The position numbers and the translations under genes are program-made. A stretch of 64,000 bases of DNA, from the NCBI GenBank assembly GCA_019744775.1, contig JAIETZ010000001.1, forward strand, positions 372,001 to 436,000. Direction: 5' to 3'. Below the pieces are notes generated by a model. That model had not been told where the DNA came from. It was given only the letters and a program-made list of their open reading frames with translations, and made no database searches. Position 1 is the first letter of the stretch. Each line of letters starts with the position of its first letter. This DNA comes from Candidatus Obscuribacterales bacterium. Lineage in GTDB: Bacteria; Cyanobacteriota; Vampirovibrionia; Obscuribacterales; Obscuribacteraceae. This document shows, piece after piece, positions 46,684 to 55,808 of this stretch.

Positions 46684-48234
46684 ATGGAAACGACAAAACT
46701 TGAGCCCAACCAAGAATTACTAGAACGCCGCAAGCAGGCGGGGCACATAAGCAAAGAAGCTGAAAAGAAACGCCATCAAGAAGGCAAATTAACAGCGAAG
46801 GAACGCATTGAGAAATTGGTTGACCCAGGCTCCTTTGTCGAACTCGATAGATTCGCCGTGCACCAGGCAACGCACTTCGGTATGGAGCGCAAGAAAGCCG
46901 TCGGCGACGGAGTAATAACCGGACAAGCAACGATAGACGGACGTCCTGTTTATCTTTTTGCGCACGACTCCACATTTTTAGGTGGAGCATTAGGACAAGC
47001 ATTTGCCCGCAAAGTCTGCAAAATAATGGATTTGGCGGTACAAGCAGGCGTGCCTGTAATTGGTCTTAATGAAAGCGGCGGCGCGCGCATTCAAGAAGGT
47101 GTCGCCAGTCTTGCAGGCTACGCTGATATCTTCTATCGCAATGTGCAAGCCTCCGGAGTCGTACCACAAATATCTGCAATTTACGGCTCGTGTGCAGGCG
47201 GCGCTGTCTATAGTCCGGCGGTGACAGATTTCACCCTCATGGTGCGCGATAAAGGCTTTATGTTTATCACCGGCCCGGAAGTCGTCAAAGCTGTTACTGG
47301 CGAAGAAGTTACTTTCGAAGAATTAGGTGGAGCACTGGTACACAACACGAAATCAGGTGTTGCACAGTTGCTTGCAGACAACGAGGAAAACTCCTTTTTC
47401 CTAATTCGCAAATTGCTTTCCTATTTGCCCAGCAATAACTTAGACAGCCCTCCGGCATTGCCTTTAATAGGCGATGAGACACCGGCAGGGTTGAAAGAGC
47501 TGGACAACTTTGTACCGGCGGATACAACCAAGCCTTATGACATGCATGAGGTCATCACAAGAATTTTCGACCGCGGCGAATTTTTCGAAATTGCCCCGCA
47601 CCACGCCGCAAATATCATTACCGGATTTGCTCGACTGGATGGGCAAGTTGTGGCACTGGTTGCCAATCAACCAAAAGTGCTCGCCGGTACTTTGGATATC
47701 GACGCATCAGTAAAAGCTGCCCGCTTTATTCGTTTTTGCGATGCCTTCAACATTCCACTCATTACGTTTGTCGATGTGCCTGGTTATTTGCCTGGCAAAA
47801 ATCTCGAACACAACGGAATAATTAGACACGGAGCCAAGCTTCTCTACGCTTACTGCGAAGCGACTGTTCCTAAATTGACAGTTATCACTCGCAAAGCATA
47901 TGGCGGCGCATTCGATGTGATGGGCTCCAAAAATGTCGGCGGAGACTTGAACCTTGCCTGGCCGACTGCAGAGATTGCCGTTATGGGTGCCGATGGCGCA
48001 GTCAAAATTCTCTATCGCAAAGAATTGGAGACCGCCGATAAAGGTCGCGCGCAAGAGTTATCCGCACAGTACAAAGCCCGCTTCAACAATCCCTACATCG
48101 CCGCTGAATTAGGCTATGTAGATGATGTTTGCTTGCCGTCTGAAACGAGGGACATTTTGATCAAGGCATTATCTGTACAACAAAACAAACGCGCCAAAAG
48201 ACCCGCCCGGAAGCACGGTAATATACCTTTGTAA
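46684..48234 (+). CDS. pccB: acyl-CoA carboxylase carboxyltransferase subunit (PccB type)
   Basis: 516 residues. Two crotonase-like halves: KLTAKERIEKLVDPGSFVEL opens the first, GARIQEGVASLAGY and YGSCAGGAVYSPAVTDFTLM shape the CoA site, and SVKAARFIRFCDAFNIPLIT, then VPGYLPGKNLEHNGIIRHG belong to the second. It moves CO2 from biotin to propionyl-CoA or acetyl-CoA; the long chain and these motifs fit propionyl-CoA carboxylase beta. The biotin carboxylase alpha subunit is not in the window. The stop codon TAA is shared with the edge of a dispersed repeat. Confidence 0.9.
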   Translation: METTKLEPNQELLERRKQAGHISKEAEKKRHQEGKLTAKERIEKLVDPGSFVELDRFAVHQATHFGMERKKAVGDGVITGQATIDGRPVYLFAHDSTFLGGALGQAFARKVCKIMDLAVQAGVPVIGLNESGGARIQEGVASLAGYADIFYRNVQASGVVPQISAIYGSCAGGAVYSPAVTDFTLMVRDKGFMFITGPEVVKAVTGEEVTFEELGGALVHNTKSGVAQLLADNEENSFFLIRKLLSYLPSNNLDSPPALPLIGDETPAGLKELDNFVPADTTKPYDMHEVITRIFDRGEFFEIAPHHAANIITGFARLDGQVVALVANQPKVLAGTLDIDASVKAARFIRFCDAFNIPLITFVDVPGYLPGKNLEHNGIIRHGAKLLYAYCEATVPKLTVITRKAYGGAFDVMGSKNVGGDLNLAWPTAEIAVMGADGAVKILYRKELETADKGRAQELSAQYKARFNNPYIAAELGYVDDVCLPSETRDILIKALSVQQNKRAKRPARKHGNIPL

Positions 48235-48328
48235 CGCTCCGGTTTCGCTTCGCTTCACCTTCGCTTGCCGTCCGGCTTCCGCTGCGTGCCTCACTGGCGA
48301 CCGGCTCAATCGCCGCTCTTGTTCGGCA
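48232..48328 (-). repeat. dispersed intergenic repeat, copy E
   Basis: Reverse copy of the same element. On the minus strand it reads CAAGAGCGGCGATTGAGCCG, later GCAAGCGAAGGTGAAGCGAA and ACCGGAGCGTTA. Its end overlaps the stop codon of the carboxyltransferase gene. Confidence 0.8.
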
Positions 48329-48345
48329 CCGTGTTACTGAACAAC

Positions 48346-49047
48346 CTACGTAAGCGCGTTCTTTTTAGCCGGTTTCACCAAATTCGGGTGAATCAAGTTT
48401 GTTTCTGGAATACCTTCAGCACCCAATCTGAATTCAAATAAGTCAATTGGAATAGACAACGGCGCTGGGAGAAGTGACTCATATTTGGCGACGGGGTCTA
48501 CAGAGTTTGTAGCCTTGCAGATTTTTTCCAGCAAAATAGGCGACATTGCCTGCGGTACAAAAACAGCAAGTCCTGTGACTCCAGGCGTCCTTTTAGCTTT
48601 TGCCATTAGTTCTGATAAAGCAAATTCAGCCAACTTCTTCTGATCTCCATTTTGAGCAGCAATTACCGATGCCAAAATAAGCGTCCGCTCTCTAAAGTCA
48701 AAGAAGCTTACTTGATACACAGGCACCGGCTTTGGCGAAAATATGCCCGTCGATAGCTGCTCAACAGTCAAATGGCTAATCTTGGACAGCGTCTCCCAAA
48801 ATGTCAGCTGGCGATTGTAGAGCCCGGTGCGGTGAGCCAAGGCAAAAAAGTCGGTCAACAAATATCTGATCACATGCTCAATAAGAGCCGGACAGTTGTC
48901 ATTAGCTCTAACTACTGATAAATTGCGCGCCGCCAATTCCAAGTCAGCCGGTTTGGCTGTTCTCGGCGACTCAACAATCTTGTGCAGGGTTGCCCCTTCA
49001 GGGTTTGGGCAGGTAACGGTTAGCTTGTAGGGGGTTTGCTCTTTCAT
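48346..49047 (-). CDS. hypothetical protein, 233 aa
   Basis: Not recognised. It is soluble, with no signal peptide or membrane helix. Blocks seen: YKLTVTCPNPEGATLHKI near the N-terminus, a helical middle (PALIEHVIRYLLTDFFALAH, LSKISHLTVEQLSTG), then YQVSFFDFRERTLILASVIA and LSELMAKAKRTPGVTGLAVF. The tail is basic (VKPAKKNALT). It lies alone, divergent from the sigma/anti-sigma pair. Start ATG without a strong ribosome binding site. Confidence 0.6.
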   Translation of the reverse strand: MKEQTPYKLTVTCPNPEGATLHKIVESPRTAKPADLELAARNLSVVRANDNCPALIEHVIRYLLTDFFALAHRTGLYNRQLTFWETLSKISHLTVEQLSTGIFSPKPVPVYQVSFFDFRERTLILASVIAAQNGDQKKLAEFALSELMAKAKRTPGVTGLAVFVPQAMSPILLEKICKATNSVDPVAKYESLLPAPLSIPIDLFEFRLGAEGIPETNLIHPNLVKPAKKNALT

Positions 49048-49217
49048 GTCTATATTTTAGGCTGCCTTTGCCCGTGGTACATCTAAATTAAGTCTTGAAG
49101 TCCTCAATTTACGGCTTTATTTGCCAATTATTGGGGAATAAATAGGTAGACCAGACGGGCTGAGCGGTCATTTTATAAATTCTGTAAACTGAGTTGGGTG
49201 GCGTACACATTTAATCT

Positions 49218-49793
49218 ATGGCAATTCTTCCGACACGAGGCTATTCTCCCCAAGCATTGAACGTCTTGACTGAGGTCAAGAAAGGCAATAAGCAAGCGCT
49301 TGGCGAATTTGTTTGGCAAAACCAAGAGCGGTTTTTCGCAATTGCACTTATCGCTTCAGGCAATCCTGACGTAGCAGTTGATTTGACTATCAATGCATTC
49401 GGCCGAGCCAATCAAGCAATTTCCCATTTAAATCCAAAAAACATGCAGGGTGCAGTTTGGCCCTGGCTATGTCAATTCATCATCGAATCATGCGCTGATT
49501 ATCATCATCAGATGGGCGGACAGCCTGCAAGAGGCGGACATCCGGATCCAAGCATGGACGGCTCGGGTGATCTCAATTGGATGGAGCAAGCAAACATAAG
49601 CTCACAGCGTTTGAAGCGCTGCCTGAGCATGATTCCACAACAAGAACGAAATACATTTATTTTGCGTCAACAACTAGGACTTACGTACGAACAGATAGCA
49701 ATCGTTTTAAACAGAAGCATGGAAGAAGTTATGGGAGACCTGTTCAGATCAAGGGTTCTCTTATTCAAATGCTTATGCCAGCGTGCATCTTGA
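49218..49793 (+). CDS. ECF-like sigma factor
   Basis: 191 residues. Region 2-like N-terminal half (LTEVKKGNKQALGEFVWQNQ, then AVDLTINAFGRANQAI, the usual A-x-D-x2-Q-x2-F/A site being altered) and a clear region 4 (LSMIPQQERNTFILRQQLGL, YEQIAIVLNRSMEEVMGDLF). The linker GQPARGGHPDPSMDGSG is long. Region 2 is weaker than usual, so promoter binding may be unusual. The next gene, 15 bp downstream, opens with an anti-sigma zinc finger, which strongly supports a sigma/anti-sigma pair. Confidence 0.8.
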   Translation: MAILPTRGYSPQALNVLTEVKKGNKQALGEFVWQNQERFFAIALIASGNPDVAVDLTINAFGRANQAISHLNPKNMQGAVWPWLCQFIIESCADYHHQMGGQPARGGHPDPSMDGSGDLNWMEQANISSQRLKRCLSMIPQQERNTFILRQQLGLTYEQIAIVLNRSMEEVMGDLFRSRVLLFKCLCQRAS

Positions 49794-49808
49794 TGGAAGT
49801 GAGAAATA

Positions 49809-52802
49809 ATGGCTTGTGAACAGTTTCGATTTCTAATTCAGCAACAGTTCGATGTTGAACTGCCGCCTCAAGACGAAAACCAGTTGTCTCAACACCTTTC
49901 GCAGTGCGAGGCATGTGAGCGCTTTCATTTCCAAATGGACCAAATTATTCGCACGGCATCCGATCTTGATTTGCCTGACGACACAACTCCGGAAAATCTT
50001 GAATCACTTGCCCGCATAGTCATCCAGCAATTACCAAAACCCAGTGGCGGCCCACTTTCTTTCATCACGAATTTATTTGGCGGTGGCAAGAAACAAGCAA
50101 AAGAGCCTCCGAAAGCGTCGCATACACCAAAGAGCTCAAGTCGCTTTCCTCACGTCAAACGCAATCAGTCAACGACAAATCAAAACATCACTGCTGAAGA
50201 CAATACAGGTCATGTAGAAGATCACTCACAGTCCATGAGCACGACTTTGAGTGGCCGATTTGGTCGTGCTGTCCCCGAAGCTCCTGCCGAAGAAGGACCT
50301 TTGACACTGGCAGATACAATTCGCCGCAAAGTACAAGAAGAAAAGCAAACTCTGGCCCAGCAAGAAACTCCAGAGCCGCCACCACCAACCTCATGGCCGA
50401 GCGCTGAAGCAAATGCACCTGCAATGCCTCAAGATCAACAATTTGCACAGCCTAACTTCCAGGAAGACAACCGTTATGCTCCAGCAGGCGGAGCCTGGGA
50501 AGAACCAGCGTGGTCTCAACCACCGCCCGTGCCAACAGCGCCTTCAGAGCCTCCAGCGCCTACTCCACTTGCATCAATTGACTTGATGGGACAAACAGCA
50601 GATGCACAGTCCAATGCGTGGGGTGCACCTCCGCCACCACCTCCTCCGCCAATGCCGGACGAGAGAGCGCCTAATGATTTGGAAAAAGGATTATGGCAAG
50701 CTCAACAAGAGCAAAAAGCATGGAATGAGGAAGCTGAACAATTAGAAACCGGCTTCTGGCAAGCGTTTACTTCAGAGCAAGATAGTGGTCTAAGTGGACC
50801 GGGCGGCATGACTCAGCAGCCAGCCCCTACGCAGTCCGCACCTCCACCACCTCTGCCAACAGCAATGCCACCACTTCCTGGTGCGGTGCCACCGCCGCCT
50901 CCAATGCCGGAACTGTCAGCACCGCCACCTCCACCGATACCGGCGCTGTCAGTGCCGCCACCTGCACCTCTTGCAGCACCAAGTGCTCCAGCAGCTAACG
51001 ACGAGCAAGTAATCAGCCGTTTTGACATACCGATTCAAGAGCGCATGGCGATGGCTCAAGCGCCGCAACAACCTGCAGCTCCACCTCCGCCTCCTCCTGT
51101 GCCTCAGAGTATAGCTCCGGCACCAGCGCAACCGGCAGAGAGCGATTCAGCCACTGAACCACAGTCGATAATCAGCAGACTATCAAGCATTCTCGGTGAT
51201 AATCCGGGACAAGCTGCATCACCTCAATTGATGTCTGATCAAAATGCAGACTTGGGTGTTGCTCCAATGGAGCCTCCTATGCCGGTACCTGCTGCTCCTG
51301 CTTTTCCTTCGGCTCCGCCTGCTCCAGTTGCACCTCAACAAGTTGCACAACCAGTCGCGGCACCAAGTCCACCTCCAGCACCAATTCCTGTACCGGCTGC
51401 TGCTGCACCTCAGCCACAAGCACAACCAGCTGCTGCTCCTGTCGCTGCTTCAAATCCGTCAGGACTATTCAATGTTGATGAAAGTACAATCGACAAAATC
51501 TTCTCAGAGAATCTAGGCATTGTTGATGCAGGCACCGCTGTAAATCCAGGGCAAACACCACCAGTTGCTCAAGCGCCACCTGTAATTCAGACGCCACCAC
51601 CAGCTCCAGCTACTCCTGTGCAGCCTCCACCGGTTCCACAACCGGCAGCTCAAGTACAAACTCCACCATCGCCGCCACCACAACCAGCAAAACAATCAGG
51701 TCTCTTTGCTGACATGGATGATGCTGCTATTGATCAACTCTTCTCCAGCAATTTAGGTATAAGCGACAAATCTCCAGTGCAGTCAAACGCACAGCCAATT
51801 CCACAACCTATTCCTGCTGCACCGCCTTTGCCACCTCCAGTCCCGCAGCAAGCAGCACCACCGCCGCAACCAATTCCGGTTGCACCGCCACCACCACCTC
51901 CTCCACCGGTAGTCGAACCTCCAGTCGTTGAGGCACCACCAGTGCCCCAGGTCATCACGCCACCGCCGCCGCCACCTGTCGTTGCAGAAGCACCTCCGCC
52001 AGTTGAATTCCATGCTCCACCGGCACCCGAACCACAGCCAGTGCCAGAGCCAATTGCCGCAGCACCACCAATTCCACAGGCCGCTCCGGCAGCAGCAGCT
52101 CCACCACCTGCCAACGACGGCATCTTAAACGTATCGGAGTCCGATCTCGATAAACTCTTCAGCGAAAACTTGGGCGTCAGCGAATCAGCATTATCATCCG
52201 CACCAAAAGTCAATTTGACTCAAGCGGTTGAAACAATTCGCCAAGCTACAGGCAGTACACAAGCACCACCACCTAAAATTGAAGGTGTCGGACGCTTATC
52301 CAAAAACGTTGACACAACTCAAGACACAACTTCCGGCAAAATTTCCTCGATCGGTAAATTCTTGCTAGATCAAAAAGACTTAGCCAAATTAGGAAAAGTC
52401 GCATCCAGCAATCTCTCATCAACAGACATGCGCGTCCTAACAATGGAAGCCGCTCAAGAATTGCAGAATTTGCTTGGACACATAGGCAGCCAACCAGGCG
52501 TTGCCGGCTCAGTAATTGTCGGTCACGACGGCATTCTCATTGCCAACAACCTCCCAGCAGGACACGACGCAGAATCAGTCGGCGTCTGGGCATTAGGTAT
52601 TTTCCTCAACACGGAAAACACCATCAAAATGCTCGGTCACAACCACGTATTCCAAATGGTTGCTAGAACACCACAGGGCTTTTTAGTAATAGCTGATTTC
52701 GGCGGCGGCATTCTAGTCACCGTTAGCCAATCAAATCAAACCAATGAACTCATCCCATTGATGAGAACAATTACTCAGTTGGTTGCTCAAACAGCACACT
52801 AG
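49809..52802 (+). CDS. zinc-finger anti-sigma protein with proline-rich linker and Roadblock domain
   Basis: 997 residues. Residues 3-36 match the ZAS anti-sigma zinc finger: Cys3, then His29-x3-Cys33-x2-Cys36 (QHLSQCEAC). No membrane helix follows. About 90-850 is disordered and rich in Pro, Ala and Gln, with runs of up to eight prolines. It contains two copies of LE-K/T-G-L/F-WQA (about 290 and 313) and three copies of a helix-like motif: STIDKIFSENLGIV (about 555), AAIDQLFSSNLGIS (about 635), SDLDKLFSENLGVS (about 775). The last ~105 residues (QNLLGHIGSQPGVAGSVIVG, GFLVIADFGGGILVTV) form a Roadblock/LC7 (MglB-like) domain. Probably a cytosolic anti-sigma factor and scaffold. The partner GTPase, if any, is not here. 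Confidence 0.8.
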   Translation: MACEQFRFLIQQQFDVELPPQDENQLSQHLSQCEACERFHFQMDQIIRTASDLDLPDDTTPENLESLARIVIQQLPKPSGGPLSFITNLFGGGKKQAKEPPKASHTPKSSSRFPHVKRNQSTTNQNITAEDNTGHVEDHSQSMSTTLSGRFGRAVPEAPAEEGPLTLADTIRRKVQEEKQTLAQQETPEPPPPTSWPSAEANAPAMPQDQQFAQPNFQEDNRYAPAGGAWEEPAWSQPPPVPTAPSEPPAPTPLASIDLMGQTADAQSNAWGAPPPPPPPPMPDERAPNDLEKGLWQAQQEQKAWNEEAEQLETGFWQAFTSEQDSGLSGPGGMTQQPAPTQSAPPPPLPTAMPPLPGAVPPPPPMPELSAPPPPPIPALSVPPPAPLAAPSAPAANDEQVISRFDIPIQERMAMAQAPQQPAAPPPPPPVPQSIAPAPAQPAESDSATEPQSIISRLSSILGDNPGQAASPQLMSDQNADLGVAPMEPPMPVPAAPAFPSAPPAPVAPQQVAQPVAAPSPPPAPIPVPAAAAPQPQAQPAAAPVAASNPSGLFNVDESTIDKIFSENLGIVDAGTAVNPGQTPPVAQAPPVIQTPPPAPATPVQPPPVPQPAAQVQTPPSPPPQPAKQSGLFADMDDAAIDQLFSSNLGISDKSPVQSNAQPIPQPIPAAPPLPPPVPQQAAPPPQPIPVAPPPPPPPPVVEPPVVEAPPVPQVITPPPPPPVVAEAPPPVEFHAPPAPEPQPVPEPIAAAPPIPQAAPAAAAPPPANDGILNVSESDLDKLFSENLGVSESALSSAPKVNLTQAVETIRQATGSTQAPPPKIEGVGRLSKNVDTTQDTTSGKISSIGKFLLDQKDLAKLGKVASSNLSSTDMRVLTMEAAQELQNLLGHIGSQPGVAGSVIVGHDGILIANNLPAGHDAESVGVWALGIFLNTENTIKMLGHNHVFQMVARTPQGFLVIADFGGGILVTVSQSNQTNELIPLMRTITQLVAQTAH

Positions 52803-54301
52803 TTTTGTGAATTAAGCACGTGATAGCAAAGCGTTCTCACACTGAATGCTGTACCGCCCTTATTACACTCGTCTTTGTCTTTATCTAGCCAGCTTGGACC
52901 AGCTACGTCCATGTGTGCCCAAGGACGTGAGTCGACAAATTCCTTGAGGAACATTGCAGCGGATGATGTGCCGGCTTCACCGCGTGATCCGGCATTTTTC
53001 AAGTCGGCAATGTCGCTCTTGAGGCTGTCTTTGTATTCGTCGTACATTGGCAATTGCCAGAATTTTTCACCGGCTTCAGCACCACGTGCAATGAGTTTAT
53101 CGATTAGCTCTTGCGAATTGCCCATGATGCCGGCGGCAACGCGTCCTAAAGCTGTCACGCAAGCACCTGTGAGGGTGGCAACGTCAACAATCTCATCAGC
53201 ACCTTCTTGCATGGCATAGCAAAGCGCGTCAGCCAAAACAAGACGTCCTTCGGCATCGGTGTTATTTACTTCAATTGTCTTGCCGTTCATTGCTGTGACA
53301 ACATCGCCTGGATGCAGGGCTTGTCCACCAGGCATGTTTTCAGTGGCACCGACAACAACAAGTACGTTGACCTTTGGTTTCAATCTGGCTAATGCCAACG
53401 CGCTGGCGATGACGCAAGCAGCACCGGACATGTCGTATTTCATGTGTTCCATGCTGTTCGCAGGTTTGAGAGACAAGCCGCCTGAATCGAAGGTGATTCC
53501 TTTACCGACAAGACCAATAGTCTTTTTAGCTTCGTCATGCTTGTAGCGCATAACAATGAGTCTCGGCAGTTCCTTGGCGCCTTTGGCTACGCCCAAGAAA
53601 GAGCCCATTCCCAGCTTTTCAATTTGTGGTTGCTCGAGAATTTCCACAACCAAGCCTAACTCTTGCCCTTTTGTGCGAGCTTCTTCAGCAAGACGAGACG
53701 GCGTCAAATGATTGGCAGGTTCAGCGATTAGTTGGCGAGCAAAGTTTACTGATTCAGCAATTGCTTCGCCACGCTCACATGCCTTTTCAAAATCACCGGC
53801 ACTTAGCTTTGATCCGCCAATGGCAATTTCAGTTAAGCTCGACTGTTTCTTCTCGTCCTTGCCTGATCTGTATTTGTTGAAAGTGTAAGAGCCTAGAATT
53901 GCTCCTTCAATAACGGCTTGGACAAAAGTGCGTTCGCCCTCTTTGCTCGGCAAGAAGAAGCATATTTTCTCTGTCTTGGCGTTGACAGAAAAGCGACGAG
54001 CAATGTTGGCAGCAAGCTTTCGTGCTTGTTGAATTGAATAATCAGCGGATTTGCCTAGCCCTGCAAATACAAGCTTTCTGGATGGTAATTCGCCATAAGT
54101 AGGCAGAATAAGAATCTGGTCGGACGAGCCCTTGAAAGTTTCTTCCTGCGTAGCCTGAGTAATTTTCTCGAGAAACGCCGGCGGAAAATCAGCTTGAAAG
54201 GACTTTATCGCATCAGTTATCGACTGGTCTTGAAAAATGCCCAACACTAATAGACCGCTGTCCACTTGAGCCGGCGGTCTCGTCTCTAATTTGTATTCCA
54301 T
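52799..54301 (-). CDS. pepA: leucyl aminopeptidase (M17)
   Basis: Dinuclear zinc/manganese aminopeptidase that removes N-terminal residues from peptides. 500 residues: an N-terminal macro-like domain and a C-terminal catalytic domain with VGKGITFDSGGLSLKPANSM, YDMSGAACVIASALALA and NNTDAEGRLVLADALCYAM, which hold the metal and catalytic residues. AGGAA precedes the ATG. Its end overlaps the convergent Roadblock protein gene by 4 bp. The PepA type can also bind DNA at cer sites; nothing here shows that role. Confidence 0.95.
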   Translation of the reverse strand: MEYKLETRPPAQVDSGLLVLGIFQDQSITDAIKSFQADFPPAFLEKITQATQEETFKGSSDQILILPTYGELPSRKLVFAGLGKSADYSIQQARKLAANIARRFSVNAKTEKICFFLPSKEGERTFVQAVIEGAILGSYTFNKYRSGKDEKKQSSLTEIAIGGSKLSAGDFEKACERGEAIAESVNFARQLIAEPANHLTPSRLAEEARTKGQELGLVVEILEQPQIEKLGMGSFLGVAKGAKELPRLIVMRYKHDEAKKTIGLVGKGITFDSGGLSLKPANSMEHMKYDMSGAACVIASALALARLKPKVNVLVVVGATENMPGGQALHPGDVVTAMNGKTIEVNNTDAEGRLVLADALCYAMQEGADEIVDVATLTGACVTALGRVAAGIMGNSQELIDKLIARGAEAGEKFWQLPMYDEYKDSLKSDIADLKNAGSRGEAGTSSAAMFLKEFVDSRPWAHMDVAGPSWLDKDKDECNKGGTAFSVRTLCYHVLNSQN

Positions 54302-54335
54302 TGGAGTTTCCTTTCTCGGATTCTATCTACTTAAA

Positions 54336-55775
54336 TTACTTAATTGTGGAGCGCGTTGCGGCGACGGACTTCTTATCTGCCGGCTCTTCTAATTGATCTG
54401 GTTGCAATGATTGAGCAGTCGCTGTTGTCTCTTCGATGTCGGCATTCAAACGAGCAAATGTCGAACGATCAAGGGTCGGCAAATTGCGAGCAAATTTCTG
54501 CAATGCCGGATCAGCAGGTGCAACGAAAATTGCTTTTATCACCCATTGAATCTGCTTGGTTCTTGGATCATTTCTGCGACCCACATCGAAAATCAAATCA
54601 TCTCGTCCGTATGTGACTAGACGAAAACGCTGGCAACCGTTCAATGGATTCGGCATAGCAACCAAGCGCAGCTGTCCGTCTGTGCGTGATTGAAGTCCTA
54701 TGTATTTCGGAATGCTTGCCAGCTTGGGATCAGTTACCCATGCCTTGGCCATTTCAAGTCGGCCTTCACGCTCAGCTCTAAGGAATTGGAAGATGACGCT
54801 ATGGATACTGTCATCAACAGCACTGCCTTCCATGACATATTTGCCGCCATTCAGGTGGAAGACTAATTTGTAGGCTGAAGCATCAGGCTTACCATAACTA
54901 GTTGTTGTACCAACGCTTGGGGTTACGGTTACAACCAGGTCTGAGCCGGACAAGCTGACTTTTCCTTGAATGCTATTCAAGGAAGCAGGAATACTAGCCA
55001 TCAAATCAGATGCCGGTACCCAACCAGTGCTGGTGAATTTATAAGAGCTCCACCAAACTGTTTTGGCTGTTTTGTCATTACCTGTTAAGACAAGAAACTT
55101 AGTCCCTGGGACTTTCGCTACCGGAGCTGCGGTCTTTGCTGGCGCTTTAGCGCCTTTGGCTACTGCCGGTTTAACAGCTACAGCACCCGTGGGAACGCTT
55201 ACGACTTTCGCTTCATTGATAAACACATCAGGAATGGTTATCAATTGAGTATGGGCAATTACTGCCTTGGAGGCAACTTTGGCTCCGGCAACCTTAACAG
55301 CCTTAACTTCGCGCCACTCAACTATGATTTCGCGGCTCTGAGTAATTTGCGGGAAGCTCCAGATACGTGCTTGTCCGCCATCATATACTTTGAGACCCAA
55401 CTGGGTCAGCTGAGGTATGAGAGTCTGCAACTTAGTCAAATCAGCTTGAGTTGCTTGCGAATCATTTAGAAGAGACTGTAAGAAAGTTACTACCGGTACC
55501 CAAGTTGTATCACTTGGACTAGCCTTGTAGTCATCGATTGCCTTAGCCAAATTGCTTACGAGCACAGGCGGAATTTGATTAGCACTGGTCTCGGCTAATG
55601 GCTCTTCCTTCTTACCTGGCACAGCCGGTGTTGCTTGGGCAATGTAGAGAAGCTCTGCCTGACTCGCTTGAGCTTGCGGTTGAGCCTTTGTCACCTTGGC
55701 GGCTAAGCCTGGCTGAATCGCAGCCAGAGACAAAATGGACAAGACCGTCAACTTTTGTATTCTCGTCAAACTCAT
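54336..55775 (-). CDS. exported protein of unknown function, 479 aa
   Basis: A signal peptide (LTVLSILSLAAIQPGLAAK) suggests export to the periplasm. A low-complexity Ala/Lys/Val stretch (about 165-225, with AVKPAVAKGAKAPAKTAAPV) joins an N-terminal helical part to a C-terminal beta-rich part (SLSGSDLVVTVTPSVGTTTS, RLVTYGRDDLIFDVGRRNDP). The latter half has a pattern of paired strands but no family is recognised. GAGGT lies upstream of the ATG. It is upstream of pepA with 34 bp between and may share its transcript. Confidence 0.65.
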   Translation of the reverse strand: MSLTRIQKLTVLSILSLAAIQPGLAAKVTKAQPQAQASQAELLYIAQATPAVPGKKEEPLAETSANQIPPVLVSNLAKAIDDYKASPSDTTWVPVVTFLQSLLNDSQATQADLTKLQTLIPQLTQLGLKVYDGGQARIWSFPQITQSREIIVEWREVKAVKVAGAKVASKAVIAHTQLITIPDVFINEAKVVSVPTGAVAVKPAVAKGAKAPAKTAAPVAKVPGTKFLVLTGNDKTAKTVWWSSYKFTSTGWVPASDLMASIPASLNSIQGKVSLSGSDLVVTVTPSVGTTTSYGKPDASAYKLVFHLNGGKYVMEGSAVDDSIHSVIFQFLRAEREGRLEMAKAWVTDPKLASIPKYIGLQSRTDGQLRLVAMPNPLNGCQRFRLVTYGRDDLIFDVGRRNDPRTKQIQWVIKAIFVAPADPALQKFARNLPTLDRSTFARLNADIEETTATAQSLQPDQLEEPADKKSVAATRSTIK

Positions 55776-55808
55776 TACGTCTTACCTCTACTTGATTCTA
55801 ACGTGTAT

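Noticed and set aside
51219-52213. Long minus-strand and shifted frames in the Pro-rich region
   Set aside because: They are Gly/Arg/Trp or Leu/Gln-rich shadows of a low-complexity proline region.
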